DNA of 64,000 nucleotides from contig NZ_JAUZEE010000014.1 in NCBI RefSeq assembly GCF_030705305.1, positions 1 through 64,000 of the forward strand, given 5' to 3'. The first letter of the stretch is position 1. Every line of letters starts with the position of its first letter. Source of the stretch: Leptothrix discophora (GTDB lineage: Bacteria > Pseudomonadota > Gammaproteobacteria > Burkholderiales > Burkholderiaceae_C). The translations under genes and the position numbers were made by a program. The notes beneath the pieces are model-generated. The model worked only from the letters and a program-made list of their open reading frames with translations. It searched no databases and was not told where the DNA came from. Positions 11,429-20,013 of this stretch are shown here, one piece after another.

Positions 11429-12545
11429 CGCGCGCGGGCTGCGCCGCACCGGACGCACCTGGCTGGCCCTGGCAGCGGCGGTGACGCTGGCGGCAGCCAC
11501 AGCCGGCCAGGCGCTGGCCTCGCCCTTGCTGCCGCAGGCGCTCGCCTTGCTGGCGTCCGACATCGGCGCCCGCGATGCCGAGGGCAACCCACGCCCCGGT
11601 TGCCCGGTCTTGCCGACGGCCCTGGGTGACGACGAGTACGAGCGGCTGCTGGCGAACTCGCCCAGCCGCGGCGTGCTGCTGCGGCTGACCGACGTCGATC
11701 ACCGCGAGGACACCGACGAGGAGGCCGTGCCGCGCGAGTCCTACCTCTACGCCCTGCCGCCCGCCGCCCTGCGTGACTGGCTTGTGCCTGGGCCGGAGGT
11801 GCGCGCGGCGGTCGCCGCCGTCGACCGCGTCGTGCTGGAACTGGACCTGAGCGATGCCACCGTGTTCGACAGCCTGCAGGCCATGGCCCGCCAGCCGCTG
11901 CCGGGTCCGAGCGGTCGCGCCGGCCGACTGCCGGCCTTGCCCGACGAGCTGGAAGCGGCGCTGCAGGGTGCGCTCGACGCCGCCTGCCTGGCGCCGCCGC
12001 CAACCTGGCGGCCGGAACTGCGCGCCCTGTCGCTGCTGGCCGGCCAGATGCGGGCCGAAGGGCATGACCCCGGCCACGCGATCGCAGGCTCGATCGCCGA
12101 TCTGGCCGAATCGCTGGGCAAGCCGCTGTCTGCGCTCGAGACACCCGAGCGCCAGCTCGCGCCGCTGCTGGGTGATGGGCCGGGCGAGGTCGCCGAGCGG
12201 GTCCGCCAGGCGCTCGACGCCGTCGCCCGACCCGAGACCCTGGCCACGCTGCGGCGTGCCGAGGACGGCTGGGACAGCGCCGTGCTGAGCGAGCTGAACC
12301 TCTTCGAGCGCCGCTGCAACTGCCGCCAGACGGCACTGGAGCGGCGCCTCTGGACCGATCTGGAGGCCCGCAACAGCGCACTGGCCGAGCAGATCGCGGC
12401 CCTCCACCGGCGCGGCACCCGCGTGTTCGCCGCGCTCGGTGCGCTGCAGTTGAGCGGCCAGGCTGGCGTGGCCGCGCTGCTGGAGGGGCAGGGCTTCCAG
12501 GTCGAGTGGGTGGCCTACCCGCGCCGGCCGCCGTCGTCGCCCTGA
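11421..12545 (+). CDS. Degenerate TraB/GumN-family exported protein
   Basis: A 374-residue protein with GTG start at 11421, overlapping the FAH-family stop by 8 bases. Residues 1-34 form a signal peptide (RRTGRTWLALAAAVTL, cleavage near QALASP). The body resembles TraB/GumN proteins: SYLYALPPAALRDW, VDRVVLELDLSD, a central helical region, and VFAALGALQLSGQAG near the C-terminus. TraB/GumN proteins carry two GxxH motifs (GTLH early, GALH late). Here the first is replaced by ALPP and the second reads GALQ, so both histidines are gone. I infer that the fold is kept and metal-dependent activity lost. The family call is from pattern memory. Confidence 0.68.
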   Translation: MADARGLRRTGRTWLALAAAVTLAAATAGQALASPLLPQALALLASDIGARDAEGNPRPGCPVLPTALGDDEYERLLANSPSRGVLLRLTDVDHREDTDEEAVPRESYLYALPPAALRDWLVPGPEVRAAVAAVDRVVLELDLSDATVFDSLQAMARQPLPGPSGRAGRLPALPDELEAALQGALDAACLAPPPTWRPELRALSLLAGQMRAEGHDPGHAIAGSIADLAESLGKPLSALETPERQLAPLLGDGPGEVAERVRQALDAVARPETLATLRRAEDGWDSAVLSELNLFERRCNCRQTALERRLWTDLEARNSALAEQIAALHRRGTRVFAALGALQLSGQAGVAALLEGQGFQVEWVAYPRRPPSSP

Positions 12546-12666
12546 TCCGCTCCGGCGCGCGTTCTCCAGCGCCCACAAGCGAGCGGGCCGCCGCTACGAT
12601 CCCAGCAAGACCGGACGAGCGCTGGTCTGCCCACACGACGACGCCCCACGCACCGACGGAGACACC

Positions 12667-13599
12667 ATGACCGACACCAGCGGCTACGCCCAGGCCTACC
12701 AGCAGGCCAGCGAGGCTTTCGGCAAGTTCGTACCCGGCTTCGAGTTCCTGCAGGGACTCGTCAAGAACGCCGGCAAGTCCATGCCGTCGATGGGCCAGTG
12801 GATCGCCCCGACGCTCGACCCGGAAGAGCTGGAGCGCCGCATCGAGGAACTCAAGACCGTGCAGTTCTGGCTGGAGCAGAACGCCCGCATGATTGGCGCG
12901 ACCGTGCAGGCGCTGGAGGTCCAGCGCATGACGCTCGGCGCGCTCAAGGGCATGAACGTGTCGATGGGCGACCTGACCGAGGCGCTCAAGGTCAAGGTGC
13001 CGGACATCTTCACCGCGGCGGCCGAGGCCACCAGGGCGGCCTCCGCACCTGCACCTGCACCCGCACCTGCACCCACACCTGCACCCACACCCGCGGCCGC
13101 GCCGGCATCGGCGTTCAGGGCTGCCGCCACGGCCAAGGCGACCCCGCCGATCGACGAGGCCCACAGCGACGACGCGCCGCCCGCCGGTGCGGCAGCCAGT
13201 GATGGCAGCGGCCCGGCGATCGACCCGATGCAGTGGTGGGGCGCCCTGACTCAGCAGTTCACCGCGCTGGCCAGCCAGGCCATGCAGGCGACCAGCGAGG
13301 CGGCCCGCCAGGCGACCGAGGCGGCCCGCCAGGCCACCGAGGCCACCAGCGACGCGACGGCCCAGGCGGTGCAGGCCGCACAAGCCGCAGCCGAAGCCGC
13401 AGCCGAAGCCGCGTCAGAAGCCGCCAAGCCGATGACCGAGGCGGTGCGCCAGGCCGCCGCGCCGGCACCGCGCCGGGCCGCGCCAAAGGCCGCAGCCCAG
13501 GCCGCAGCCCAGGCCGCTCCGGCACCCAAGGCCGCCGCGAAGAAGTCGCCTGCCGGGAAGACGGCCCCGCGCAAGGCCACGCCGCGCGCCGGCTCCTGA
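12667..13599 (+). CDS. phaM: PhaM-type polyhydroxyalkanoate granule-associated protein
   Basis: A 310-residue protein. The N-terminal 100 residues, including FLQGLVKNAGKS, WIAPTLDPEELERRIEEL, TVQFWLEQNARM and ALEVQRMTL, are the PhaM signature of Burkholderiales. PhaM binds PHA granules, PHA synthase and DNA, so that granules are shared between daughter cells. A Pro/Ala/Thr linker follows (about 120-140). The C-terminus is Ala-rich with heptad-like Ala-Ala-Glu repeats (about 215-260) and a histone-like Lys/Arg/Pro/Ala tail that would bind DNA. A monocistronic promoter probably lies in the 121-base gap upstream. The host is therefore likely a PHB producer. Confidence 0.87.
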   Translation: MTDTSGYAQAYQQASEAFGKFVPGFEFLQGLVKNAGKSMPSMGQWIAPTLDPEELERRIEELKTVQFWLEQNARMIGATVQALEVQRMTLGALKGMNVSMGDLTEALKVKVPDIFTAAAEATRAASAPAPAPAPAPTPAPTPAAAPASAFRAAATAKATPPIDEAHSDDAPPAGAAASDGSGPAIDPMQWWGALTQQFTALASQAMQATSEAARQATEAARQATEATSDATAQAVQAAQAAAEAAAEAASEAAKPMTEAVRQAAAPAPRRAAPKAAAQAAAQAAPAPKAAAKKSPAGKTAPRKATPRAGS

Positions 13600-13672
13600 A
13601 GCCGCGCGTGCATCCGCCGCCGGTCCCGCGCGTCGACCCCCCCGCGCCCTCGCTGACGACATCGCTTCTGCC

Positions 13673-14920
13673 ATGAGCACCGCCCCGCCCCTCGTGGTCC
13701 CGTCCTTCTGGCATGCCCACGCGACCCATCCCGATCCGCACATGGCGCTGGCGCTGGCGGCCGCGCAGATCGACGCCCAGGCCGGCGCCGAGCGCAGCCG
13801 CGCCACGCTGGGCTGGATCTACCTGAGCGACCGCTACGCGGCGCAGGCCGAGGCGCTGCTGGCCGAGCTGCGGCTGCGCTGGCCGACGGTGGCCTGGGTC
13901 GGCACGGTCGGCGTCTCGATCTGCGCCAGCGGCGTCGAATACGACGACGAGCCCGCGCTGGCGCTGATGCTGGCCGCGCTGCCGCCCGGCAGCTTCACGC
14001 TCTACAACGGCGAGCACGGCCTGCCTTCGGGCGCGCTCGATGGTTCGGTGCATGCCGCGCTGGTCCATGCCGACGGCCATGTGCCCGAGCTGGCCGAGCT
14101 GATCCATGAACTCGCCGGCCGCACCGCCAGCGGCTACCTGTTCGGCGGCCTGGCGGCCTCGCGCACCCGCGCCGTCCAGCTGTGCGCGCCGGCGCCGGGC
14201 GCGGCCTGGAGCGGCGGCGTCTACGAGGGCGGCGTCTCCGGCGTCGCCTTCGGTCCGGGTGTGGGGCTGATCTCGCGCGTGACCCAGGGCTGCCAGCCGA
14301 TCGGTCCGAGCCACCGCATCACCAAGGCCGAGCAGAACATCGTGCTGACGCTGGACGGCGAGCCCGCGCTGGACGTGCTGCTGCGCGAGCTGGGCATCAC
14401 GCTGGACGAACCGAGGCTGGCCCTGCCGGTGCTGCGCCAGACCCTGGCCGGCCTGAGCGATGCGGCCGACGAGAGCCTGTCGCGCGGCGGCCAGTTCGGG
14501 GCCGACACCCGCGTTCGCCACCTGATCGGCCTGGACCCGTCGCGCCAGGGCTTCGCGGTCGCCGACCGGGTCGAGGCGGGCATGCGGCTGGCCTTCTGCC
14601 AGCGCCATGTCGAGGCGGCGCGGCGCGACCTGGTGCGCATCTGCGCCGAGATCCGCGAGGAACTCTGCCCCGACGACCCGGCTGCGCCGCCCGCCGACGG
14701 CCCGCTCGACGACCCGGCCGCGCACATCGCCGGGGCCATCTACGTCAGCTGCAACGGCCGTGGAGGCGCGCATTTCGGCGCGCCCTCGGCCGAGCTGCAG
14801 CTGATCCGCCATGCGCTGGGCGACGTGCCGCTGGTCGGCTTCTTCGCCGGCGGCGAGATCGCGCGCCATCACCTCTACGGCTACACCGGCGTGCTGACCG
14901 TGTTCACGCGCCGGCCGTGA
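13673..14920 (+). CDS. FIST domain sensory protein
   Basis: A 415-residue protein with a FIST_N domain (about residues 25-240) and a FIST_C domain (about 245-400). Recognisable stretches include WPTVAWVGTVGVSICASGVEYD, SGYLFGGLAASR, GVSGVAFG and the closing GFFAGGEIARHHLYGYTGVL, which is diagnostic for FIST_C. FIST proteins are cytosolic ligand-sensing modules thought to bind small molecules such as amino acids and to feed signal transduction; here there is no attached output domain. The stop overlaps the GTG of the LysR gene (GTGA, 14917-14920), suggesting that sensor and regulator are made together. Confidence 0.87.
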   Translation: MSTAPPLVVPSFWHAHATHPDPHMALALAAAQIDAQAGAERSRATLGWIYLSDRYAAQAEALLAELRLRWPTVAWVGTVGVSICASGVEYDDEPALALMLAALPPGSFTLYNGEHGLPSGALDGSVHAALVHADGHVPELAELIHELAGRTASGYLFGGLAASRTRAVQLCAPAPGAAWSGGVYEGGVSGVAFGPGVGLISRVTQGCQPIGPSHRITKAEQNIVLTLDGEPALDVLLRELGITLDEPRLALPVLRQTLAGLSDAADESLSRGGQFGADTRVRHLIGLDPSRQGFAVADRVEAGMRLAFCQRHVEAARRDLVRICAEIREELCPDDPAAPPADGPLDDPAAHIAGAIYVSCNGRGGAHFGAPSAELQLIRHALGDVPLVGFFAGGEIARHHLYGYTGVLTVFTRRP

Positions 14921-15801
14921 TCCCGCCGATCCACTGCCTGCTGGCCTTCGAGACGCTGGCGCGGCTGCGCAGCGTCACGGCGGCGGGCGAGGCGCTGCAC
15001 ATCACGCCCAGCGCGGTCAGCCACCGCATCCGCCAGCTCGAAGGGCTGCTCGGCCGCCAGCTGTTCCGGCGTGACTTCAGCCTGACGGCCGAGGGCCAGG
15101 CCGCGCTCGCCCCGGTGCGCGAGGGCCTGCGCGCACTGCAGCAGCTCGACCCGGTGCCGGCCGCCGCGACCGCGCCGACGCGGCTGCGGCTGGCGGTCAC
15201 GCCGACCTTCTCGCGCCAGGTGCTGATGCCGCGCCTGCCGATGTTCCGCCACGCCTACCCCGAGATCGAGCTGATCCTGCAGGTCGCCATCCCGCTGGCC
15301 GACGTGACGGCCGAGCAGGCCGACCTGGAGATCCGCTACGGGCCGGGCGGCTATGCCGGCGTCGAGCAGGTCTGCCTGATGGGCGACGAGGTCACGCCGG
15401 CCTGCAGCCCCGACTACCTGCACGAGCACGGCCCCTTCGACGGCTTCGAGCGGGCCGGGTCGATCGACCGCGCGCGGCTGATCCGCAGCCCGCTGGAACC
15501 CTGGTCGACCTGGTTCCGGGCGGTCGGGCTGGACCGCGCCGAACCGGCGGTCGGCGCGCAGTTCAACGACGTCGGCCTGGTGCTGGACGCGGCGGCGGCC
15601 GGCTTCGGCGTCGCGCTGCTGCGGCTGCAGCTGGGTGCGGCCTGGCTCGACAGCGGCCGGCTGGTGCGGCTGTCGCCGCGCAGCGTGGCCTCGCCCAACG
15701 GCCATCACCTGTGCTGGGCACCGGGTGCGTTGGCGCGCTGGGAATGCGCCGCCTTCGTGGACTGGCTGACCGCCAGCCTCAAGCCCGGCGCGGCGGTCTG
15801 A
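14917..15801 (+). CDS. LysR-family transcriptional regulator (GcvA-like)
   Basis: A 294-residue LTTR. The winged HTH occupies residues 1-60 (CLLAFETLARLRSVTAAGEA, HITPSAVSHRIRQLE). The effector-binding domain follows, with ATPTRLRLAVTPTFSRQVL and a typical GcvA-group closing region ending in FVDWL. GTG start at 14917 overlaps the FIST gene stop by four bases; no other start fits the HTH. The target is unknown. glcDEF begins 149 bases downstream in the same direction, so control of glycolate oxidation is possible, but LTTRs more often act on divergent genes and none is divergent here. Confidence 0.88.
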   Translation: MIPPIHCLLAFETLARLRSVTAAGEALHITPSAVSHRIRQLEGLLGRQLFRRDFSLTAEGQAALAPVREGLRALQQLDPVPAAATAPTRLRLAVTPTFSRQVLMPRLPMFRHAYPEIELILQVAIPLADVTAEQADLEIRYGPGGYAGVEQVCLMGDEVTPACSPDYLHEHGPFDGFERAGSIDRARLIRSPLEPWSTWFRAVGLDRAEPAVGAQFNDVGLVLDAAAAGFGVALLRLQLGAAWLDSGRLVRLSPRSVASPNGHHLCWAPGALARWECAAFVDWLTASLKPGAAV

Positions 15802-15857
15802 AATTCTTTTCACGCGCAGGCACCGCAAGATTCAGGACGCTGCCGTGTCGGTCGTCC

Positions 15858-15899
15858 TACAGTGGCCGACGTGACCGAAGCGGGCCGGTTTACAGTGGC
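15858..15899 (+). promoter_or_regulatory. Two TACAGTGGC direct repeats upstream of glcD
   Basis: TACAGTGGC occurs at 15858-15866 and again at 15891-15899, 33 bp apart (about three helical turns), in the 149-base gap before glcD. Each also reads as a -10-like TACAGT. They may be paired regulator sites or two promoters. The repeat is seen; the role is inference. Confidence 0.35.
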
Positions 15900-15950
15900 G
15901 GCCCGAGTCCGCAGGCCCCGTGCCCGCATGCGAGTGGAGTCCCTGCACCG

Positions 15951-17489
15951 ATGAACGCCCCCCTGTCGCGAGATGCGGCCAACGAGTTCGCGCCGACCGA
16001 AGTCCTGCTGCAGCCCGACGCCGCCGCACGCCGTCGCCGCCAGACCGAGGTGGTCGCCGCGCTGGCCCCGCTGCTGCCGGCCCATGCACTGCTGTGGCAG
16101 TCCGAGGACACCGTGCCCTACGAGTGCGACGGCCTGACCGCCTACCGCGAGCGGCCGCTGGTCGTGGCGCTGCCCGAGACCGAGGCCCAGGTCGCCGCCG
16201 TGCTCAAGGCCTGTCACCGCCTGAACGTCCCGGTGGTCGCGCGCGGCGCCGGCACCGGCCTGTCCGGCGGGGCGATGCCCAATGCGCTGGGCGTGACGCT
16301 GTCGCTGGCCAAGTTCAACCGCATCGTCTCGATCGACCGGCGCAGCCGCACCGCGGTCGTGCAGTGCGGCGTGCGCAACCTCGCCATCAGCGAGGCCGCC
16401 GCGCCGCTGGGCCTGTACTACGCGCCCGACCCGTCCAGCCAGATCGCCTGCACCATCGGCGGCAACGTGGCCGAGAACTCCGGCGGCGTGCATTGCCTGA
16501 AGTACGGCCTGACGCTGCACAACGTCATGCAGGTGCGTGGCTACACCATCGACGGCGAACCCGTGACCTTTGGCGGCCTTGCGCTGGACGCGCCCGGGCT
16601 GGACCTGCTCAGCATCGTCGTCGGCAGCGAGGGCATGCTGGCCGTGACCACCGAGGTGACCGTGAAGCTGGTGCCCAAGCCGCGCCTGGCGCGCTGCATC
16701 ATGGCCAGCTTCCCGACCGTGCAGAGCGCCGGCGAGGCAGTCGCGCAGATCATCGCCAACGGCATCATCCCGGCCGGCCTGGAGATGATGGACAAGCCCA
16801 TGACCGCCGCCGTCGAGGACTTCGTGCATGCCGGCTACGACCTCGATGCCGCCGCGATCCTGCTGTGCGAGAGCGACGGCACGCCCGAGGAGGTCGAGGA
16901 GGAGATCGGCCGCATGCAGGCGGTGCTGTCGGCCTGTGGCGCGACCCGGCTGGAGGTCAGCCGCGACGAGGCCCAGCGGCTGCGCTTCTGGAGCGGCCGC
17001 AAGAATGCCTTCCCGGCCAGCGGGCGCATCAGCCCGGACTACATGTGCATGGACTCGACCATCCCGCGCAAGAAGCTGGCCGAGATCCTGCTGGCCATCG
17101 CCGAGATGGAGAAGAAGTACCGGCTCGGCTGCTGCAACGTCTTCCATGCCGGTGACGGCAACCTGCACCCGCTGATCCTGTTCGATGCCAACGACCCGGA
17201 CCAGCTGCACCGGGCCGAGCAGTTCGGCGCCGACATCCTCGAGACCAGCGTGATGCTGGGCGGCACCGTGACCGGCGAGCACGGCGTCGGCGTCGAGAAG
17301 CTGAACTCGATGTGCGTGCAGTTCTCGCCCGAGGAACGCGAGCAGATGTTCGCGGTCAAGCGGGCCTTCGACGCCCGCGGGCTGCTCAACCCCGGCAAGG
17401 TCATCCCGACGCTGCACCGCTGTGCCGAATATGGCCGCATGCACGTCAAGAAGGGCCTGCTGCCGTTCGCGGAGCTGCCGCGCTTCTGA
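15951..17489 (+). CDS. glcD: Glycolate oxidase FAD subunit GlcD
   Basis: A 512-residue FAD-linked oxidase that oxidises glycolate (or D-lactate) to glyoxylate, passing electrons toward quinones. The FAD-binding type 4 domain contains VVARGAGTGLSGGAMP, IGGNVAENSGGVHCLKYG and VVGSEGMLAVTTE. The C-terminal FAD oxidase domain has NVFHAGDGNLHP and GTVTGEHGVGVEK with the catalytic histidines. Length agrees with E. coli GlcD (499). The start at 15951 gives MNAPLSRDAANEFAP; the frame upstream is not conserved. glcE and glcF follow directly. Confidence 0.95.
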   Translation: MNAPLSRDAANEFAPTEVLLQPDAAARRRRQTEVVAALAPLLPAHALLWQSEDTVPYECDGLTAYRERPLVVALPETEAQVAAVLKACHRLNVPVVARGAGTGLSGGAMPNALGVTLSLAKFNRIVSIDRRSRTAVVQCGVRNLAISEAAAPLGLYYAPDPSSQIACTIGGNVAENSGGVHCLKYGLTLHNVMQVRGYTIDGEPVTFGGLALDAPGLDLLSIVVGSEGMLAVTTEVTVKLVPKPRLARCIMASFPTVQSAGEAVAQIIANGIIPAGLEMMDKPMTAAVEDFVHAGYDLDAAAILLCESDGTPEEVEEEIGRMQAVLSACGATRLEVSRDEAQRLRFWSGRKNAFPASGRISPDYMCMDSTIPRKKLAEILLAIAEMEKKYRLGCCNVFHAGDGNLHPLILFDANDPDQLHRAEQFGADILETSVMLGGTVTGEHGVGVEKLNSMCVQFSPEEREQMFAVKRAFDARGLLNPGKVIPTLHRCAEYGRMHVKKGLLPFAELPRF

Positions 17490-17557
17490 CGCGTCCCGGT
17501 GACCGCGTCGAGCCCGCAGCCCGTCCCCCTTCAACCGATTCCGGTCCACACATCACG

Positions 17558-18688
17558 ATGAGCAAGGCATTGAACAGCCTGGTCGAGCGCGTGCGCGCCG
17601 CCCGGGCCGACGGCCGCGTCCTGGCCATCCAGGGCGCCGGCAGCAAGGCGTTCTACGGCGAGGCCGTGCGCGGCGACCGGCTCGACACGCGCGAGCTGTC
17701 GGGCATCAGCAGCTACGAACCCAGCGAGCTGGTCATCACCGCGCGCGGCGGCACGCCGCTGGCCGACATCGAGGCCGCGCTGGCCGAACGCGGCCAGTGC
17801 CTGCCGTTCGAGCCGCCGCGCTTCCCCGATCCGGACCGTCCCGGCCAGCGCGGCGGCACGGTCGGTGGCATGGTGGCGGCCGGCCTGGCCGGTCCCAGCC
17901 GCGCCAGCGTCGGCGGCGTGCGCGACTACGTGCTCGGCGCGACCTTGCTGAACGGCCAGGCCGAGGTGCTGAGCTTCGGCGGCCAGGTCATGAAGAACGT
18001 CGCCGGCTACGACGTCTCGCGCCTGCTGGCGGGCTCGATGGGCATGCTGGGCGTGATCTGCGAGGTCTCGCTCAAGGTGCTGCCGGTCGTGCCAGCCAGC
18101 GCCACGCTGCGCTTCGACTGCAGCGAGGCCGACGCGATCGAGCGCCTGCAGGCCTGGGGCGGCCAGCCGCTGCCGCTGCAGGCCAGCGCCTGGTGGCAGG
18201 GCGCGCTGGTGCTGCGCCTGGGCGGGGCCAGGGCGGCGGTCGATGCGGCCGTGCAGGGCTTCCAGTCGCAGGGCGGCGACGTCATCGACGCGCCGCTGGC
18301 ACAGCGCTTCTGGGGCGGCCTGCGCGACCAGACCGACGAGTTCTTCGACCAGGCCCGCCGCAGCCTGCTCGACGGTGCCGGCCTGTGGCGCATCAGCGTG
18401 CCGGCCGGCGCCGCGCCGGTGCCGCTGCAGGGCGAGCAGCTGATCGAATGGCACGGCGCGCAGCGCTGGTGGGTCAGCCGCGAGCCGGCCGCCCACATCC
18501 GTGCCGTCGCGGCCCGGGCCGGCGGCCATGCCACGCTCTACCGCGCCCGCGACAAGGCCGCGCTGCTGGCCGGTGCGAGCGTGTTCGAGCCGCTGGCCGC
18601 GCCGCTGGACCGCATCCACCGCGAACTCAAGACCAGCTTCGACCCCGATCGCGTCTTCAACCCGGGCCGGCTCTACCCCGACCTCTGA
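17558..18688 (+). CDS. glcE: Glycolate oxidase FAD subunit GlcE
   Basis: A 376-residue FAD-binding subunit, shorter than GlcD. Motifs include AIQGAGSKAFYG (about residue 24), PDPDRPGQRGGTVGGMVAAG, GQVMKNVAGYDVSRLLAGSMG (about 140-160) and the end FDPDRVFNPGRLYP. It pairs with GlcD and GlcF in the glycolate oxidase complex. The start at 17558 (MSKALNSLVERV) is 68 bases after glcD. Length is close to E. coli GlcE (350). Confidence 0.94.
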   Translation: MSKALNSLVERVRAARADGRVLAIQGAGSKAFYGEAVRGDRLDTRELSGISSYEPSELVITARGGTPLADIEAALAERGQCLPFEPPRFPDPDRPGQRGGTVGGMVAAGLAGPSRASVGGVRDYVLGATLLNGQAEVLSFGGQVMKNVAGYDVSRLLAGSMGMLGVICEVSLKVLPVVPASATLRFDCSEADAIERLQAWGGQPLPLQASAWWQGALVLRLGGARAAVDAAVQGFQSQGGDVIDAPLAQRFWGGLRDQTDEFFDQARRSLLDGAGLWRISVPAGAAPVPLQGEQLIEWHGAQRWWVSREPAAHIRAVAARAGGHATLYRARDKAALLAGASVFEPLAAPLDRIHRELKTSFDPDRVFNPGRLYPDL

Positions 18689-18713
18689 CCTGCGGCGCAC
18701 CCGACCCCGACCC

Positions 18714-19988
18714 ATGCAAACCCATCTCGCCCCCGAATACGCCGGCACGCCCGAAGGCGAGGCCGCGCAGGCCATCCTGCGCAAGTGCGTGCACTGCGGC
18801 TTCTGCACCGCCACCTGCCCCACCTACCAGCTGCTGGGCGACGAGCTGGACGGCCCGCGCGGCCGCATCTACCTGATCAAGCAGGTGCTCGAAGGCGAGA
18901 CGCCGACCCGCAAGACCCAGCAGCACCTGGACCGTTGCCTGACCTGCCGCAACTGCGAGAGCACCTGCCCGTCGGGCGTGCAGTACGGCCAGCTGGTCGA
19001 GATCGGCCGCTCGGTGGTCGAGGCCAAGGTCGAGCGCCCGGCCGGCGAGCGCCTGGTGCGCGCCGCGCTGCGCGAGGGCATGACCTCGCCGCTGTTCGCG
19101 CCCGCGCTCAAGCTCGGCCAGATGGTCCGCCCGCTGCTGCCCGCCTCGCTGAAGAACAAGGTGCCGCCGCGCCCGAGCCCCGAGCAGCAGGCCCATGCGC
19201 GTCGCTGGCCGACCCGCAGCCACCCGCGCCGCGTGCTGATGCTGATGGGCTGCGTGCAGCCGGCGCTGGCGCCCAACATCAACACCGCGACCGCGCGCGT
19301 GCTCGATGCCTGCGGCATCCAGACCCTGGTCTCCGACGAGGCCGGCTGCTGCGGCGCGATCCGGGCCCACCTCAACGACCACGACGGCGCGCTGGCGGAC
19401 ATGCGCCGCAACATCGACGCCTGGTGGCCGCTGGTCGAGGGCATCGGCGACAACCAGCCGGTCGAGGCGATCGTCTTCAACGCCTCGGGCTGCGGCGTCA
19501 CGGTCAAGGAATACGGCCATGCGCTGCGCCATGACCCGGCCTATGCCGACAAGGCCGCCCGCATCAGCGCGGTGGCGCGCGACCTGTCCGAGCTGCTGCC
19601 CGACCTGCTGCCGGCGCTAAAGTCGCGCCTGGGCCTGCGCCCGTCCGGCGCGCCCACCCGCGGCAAGCTCGCTTACCACCCGCCCTGCACGCTTCAGCAC
19701 GGCCAGAAGCTGCGCGGCGGCGTCGAGGCCGCCTTCACCGAGCTGGGCTACGAGGTCCACCTCGCGACCCAGGACCCGCACCTGTGCTGCGGCTCGGCCG
19801 GCACCTACTCCGTGCTGCAACCCGACATGGCCTACCAGCTGCGTGACCGCAAGATCGGCACGCTCGATGCGCACCGGCCGCAGGCCATCATCAGCGCCAA
19901 CGTGGGCTGCATCCAGCACCTGCAGACCGGCACCGACACGCCGGTGCGGCACTGGATCGAGATGCTCGACGAGGCGCTGGAGCGCTGA
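18714..19988 (+). CDS. glcF: Glycolate oxidase iron-sulfur subunit GlcF
   Basis: A 424-residue subunit with two 4Fe-4S motifs in the N-terminal 100 residues, CVHCGFCTATCP and CLTCRNCESTCP, that carry electrons from the flavin subunits to the quinone pool. It also has two CCG-type cysteine domains with GCCGAIRAHL and LCCGSAGTYS. Length equals the E. coli protein within 20 residues. It starts 25 bases after glcE and ends the operon. No glcG, glcB or glcA follows; the next gene is a convergent MFS transporter. Confidence 0.95.
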   Translation: MQTHLAPEYAGTPEGEAAQAILRKCVHCGFCTATCPTYQLLGDELDGPRGRIYLIKQVLEGETPTRKTQQHLDRCLTCRNCESTCPSGVQYGQLVEIGRSVVEAKVERPAGERLVRAALREGMTSPLFAPALKLGQMVRPLLPASLKNKVPPRPSPEQQAHARRWPTRSHPRRVLMLMGCVQPALAPNINTATARVLDACGIQTLVSDEAGCCGAIRAHLNDHDGALADMRRNIDAWWPLVEGIGDNQPVEAIVFNASGCGVTVKEYGHALRHDPAYADKAARISAVARDLSELLPDLLPALKSRLGLRPSGAPTRGKLAYHPPCTLQHGQKLRGGVEAAFTELGYEVHLATQDPHLCCGSAGTYSVLQPDMAYQLRDRKIGTLDAHRPQAIISANVGCIQHLQTGTDTPVRHWIEMLDEALER

Positions 19989-20013
19989 ACCGCCCGCGCC
20001 CCGGCGGGCCCGC

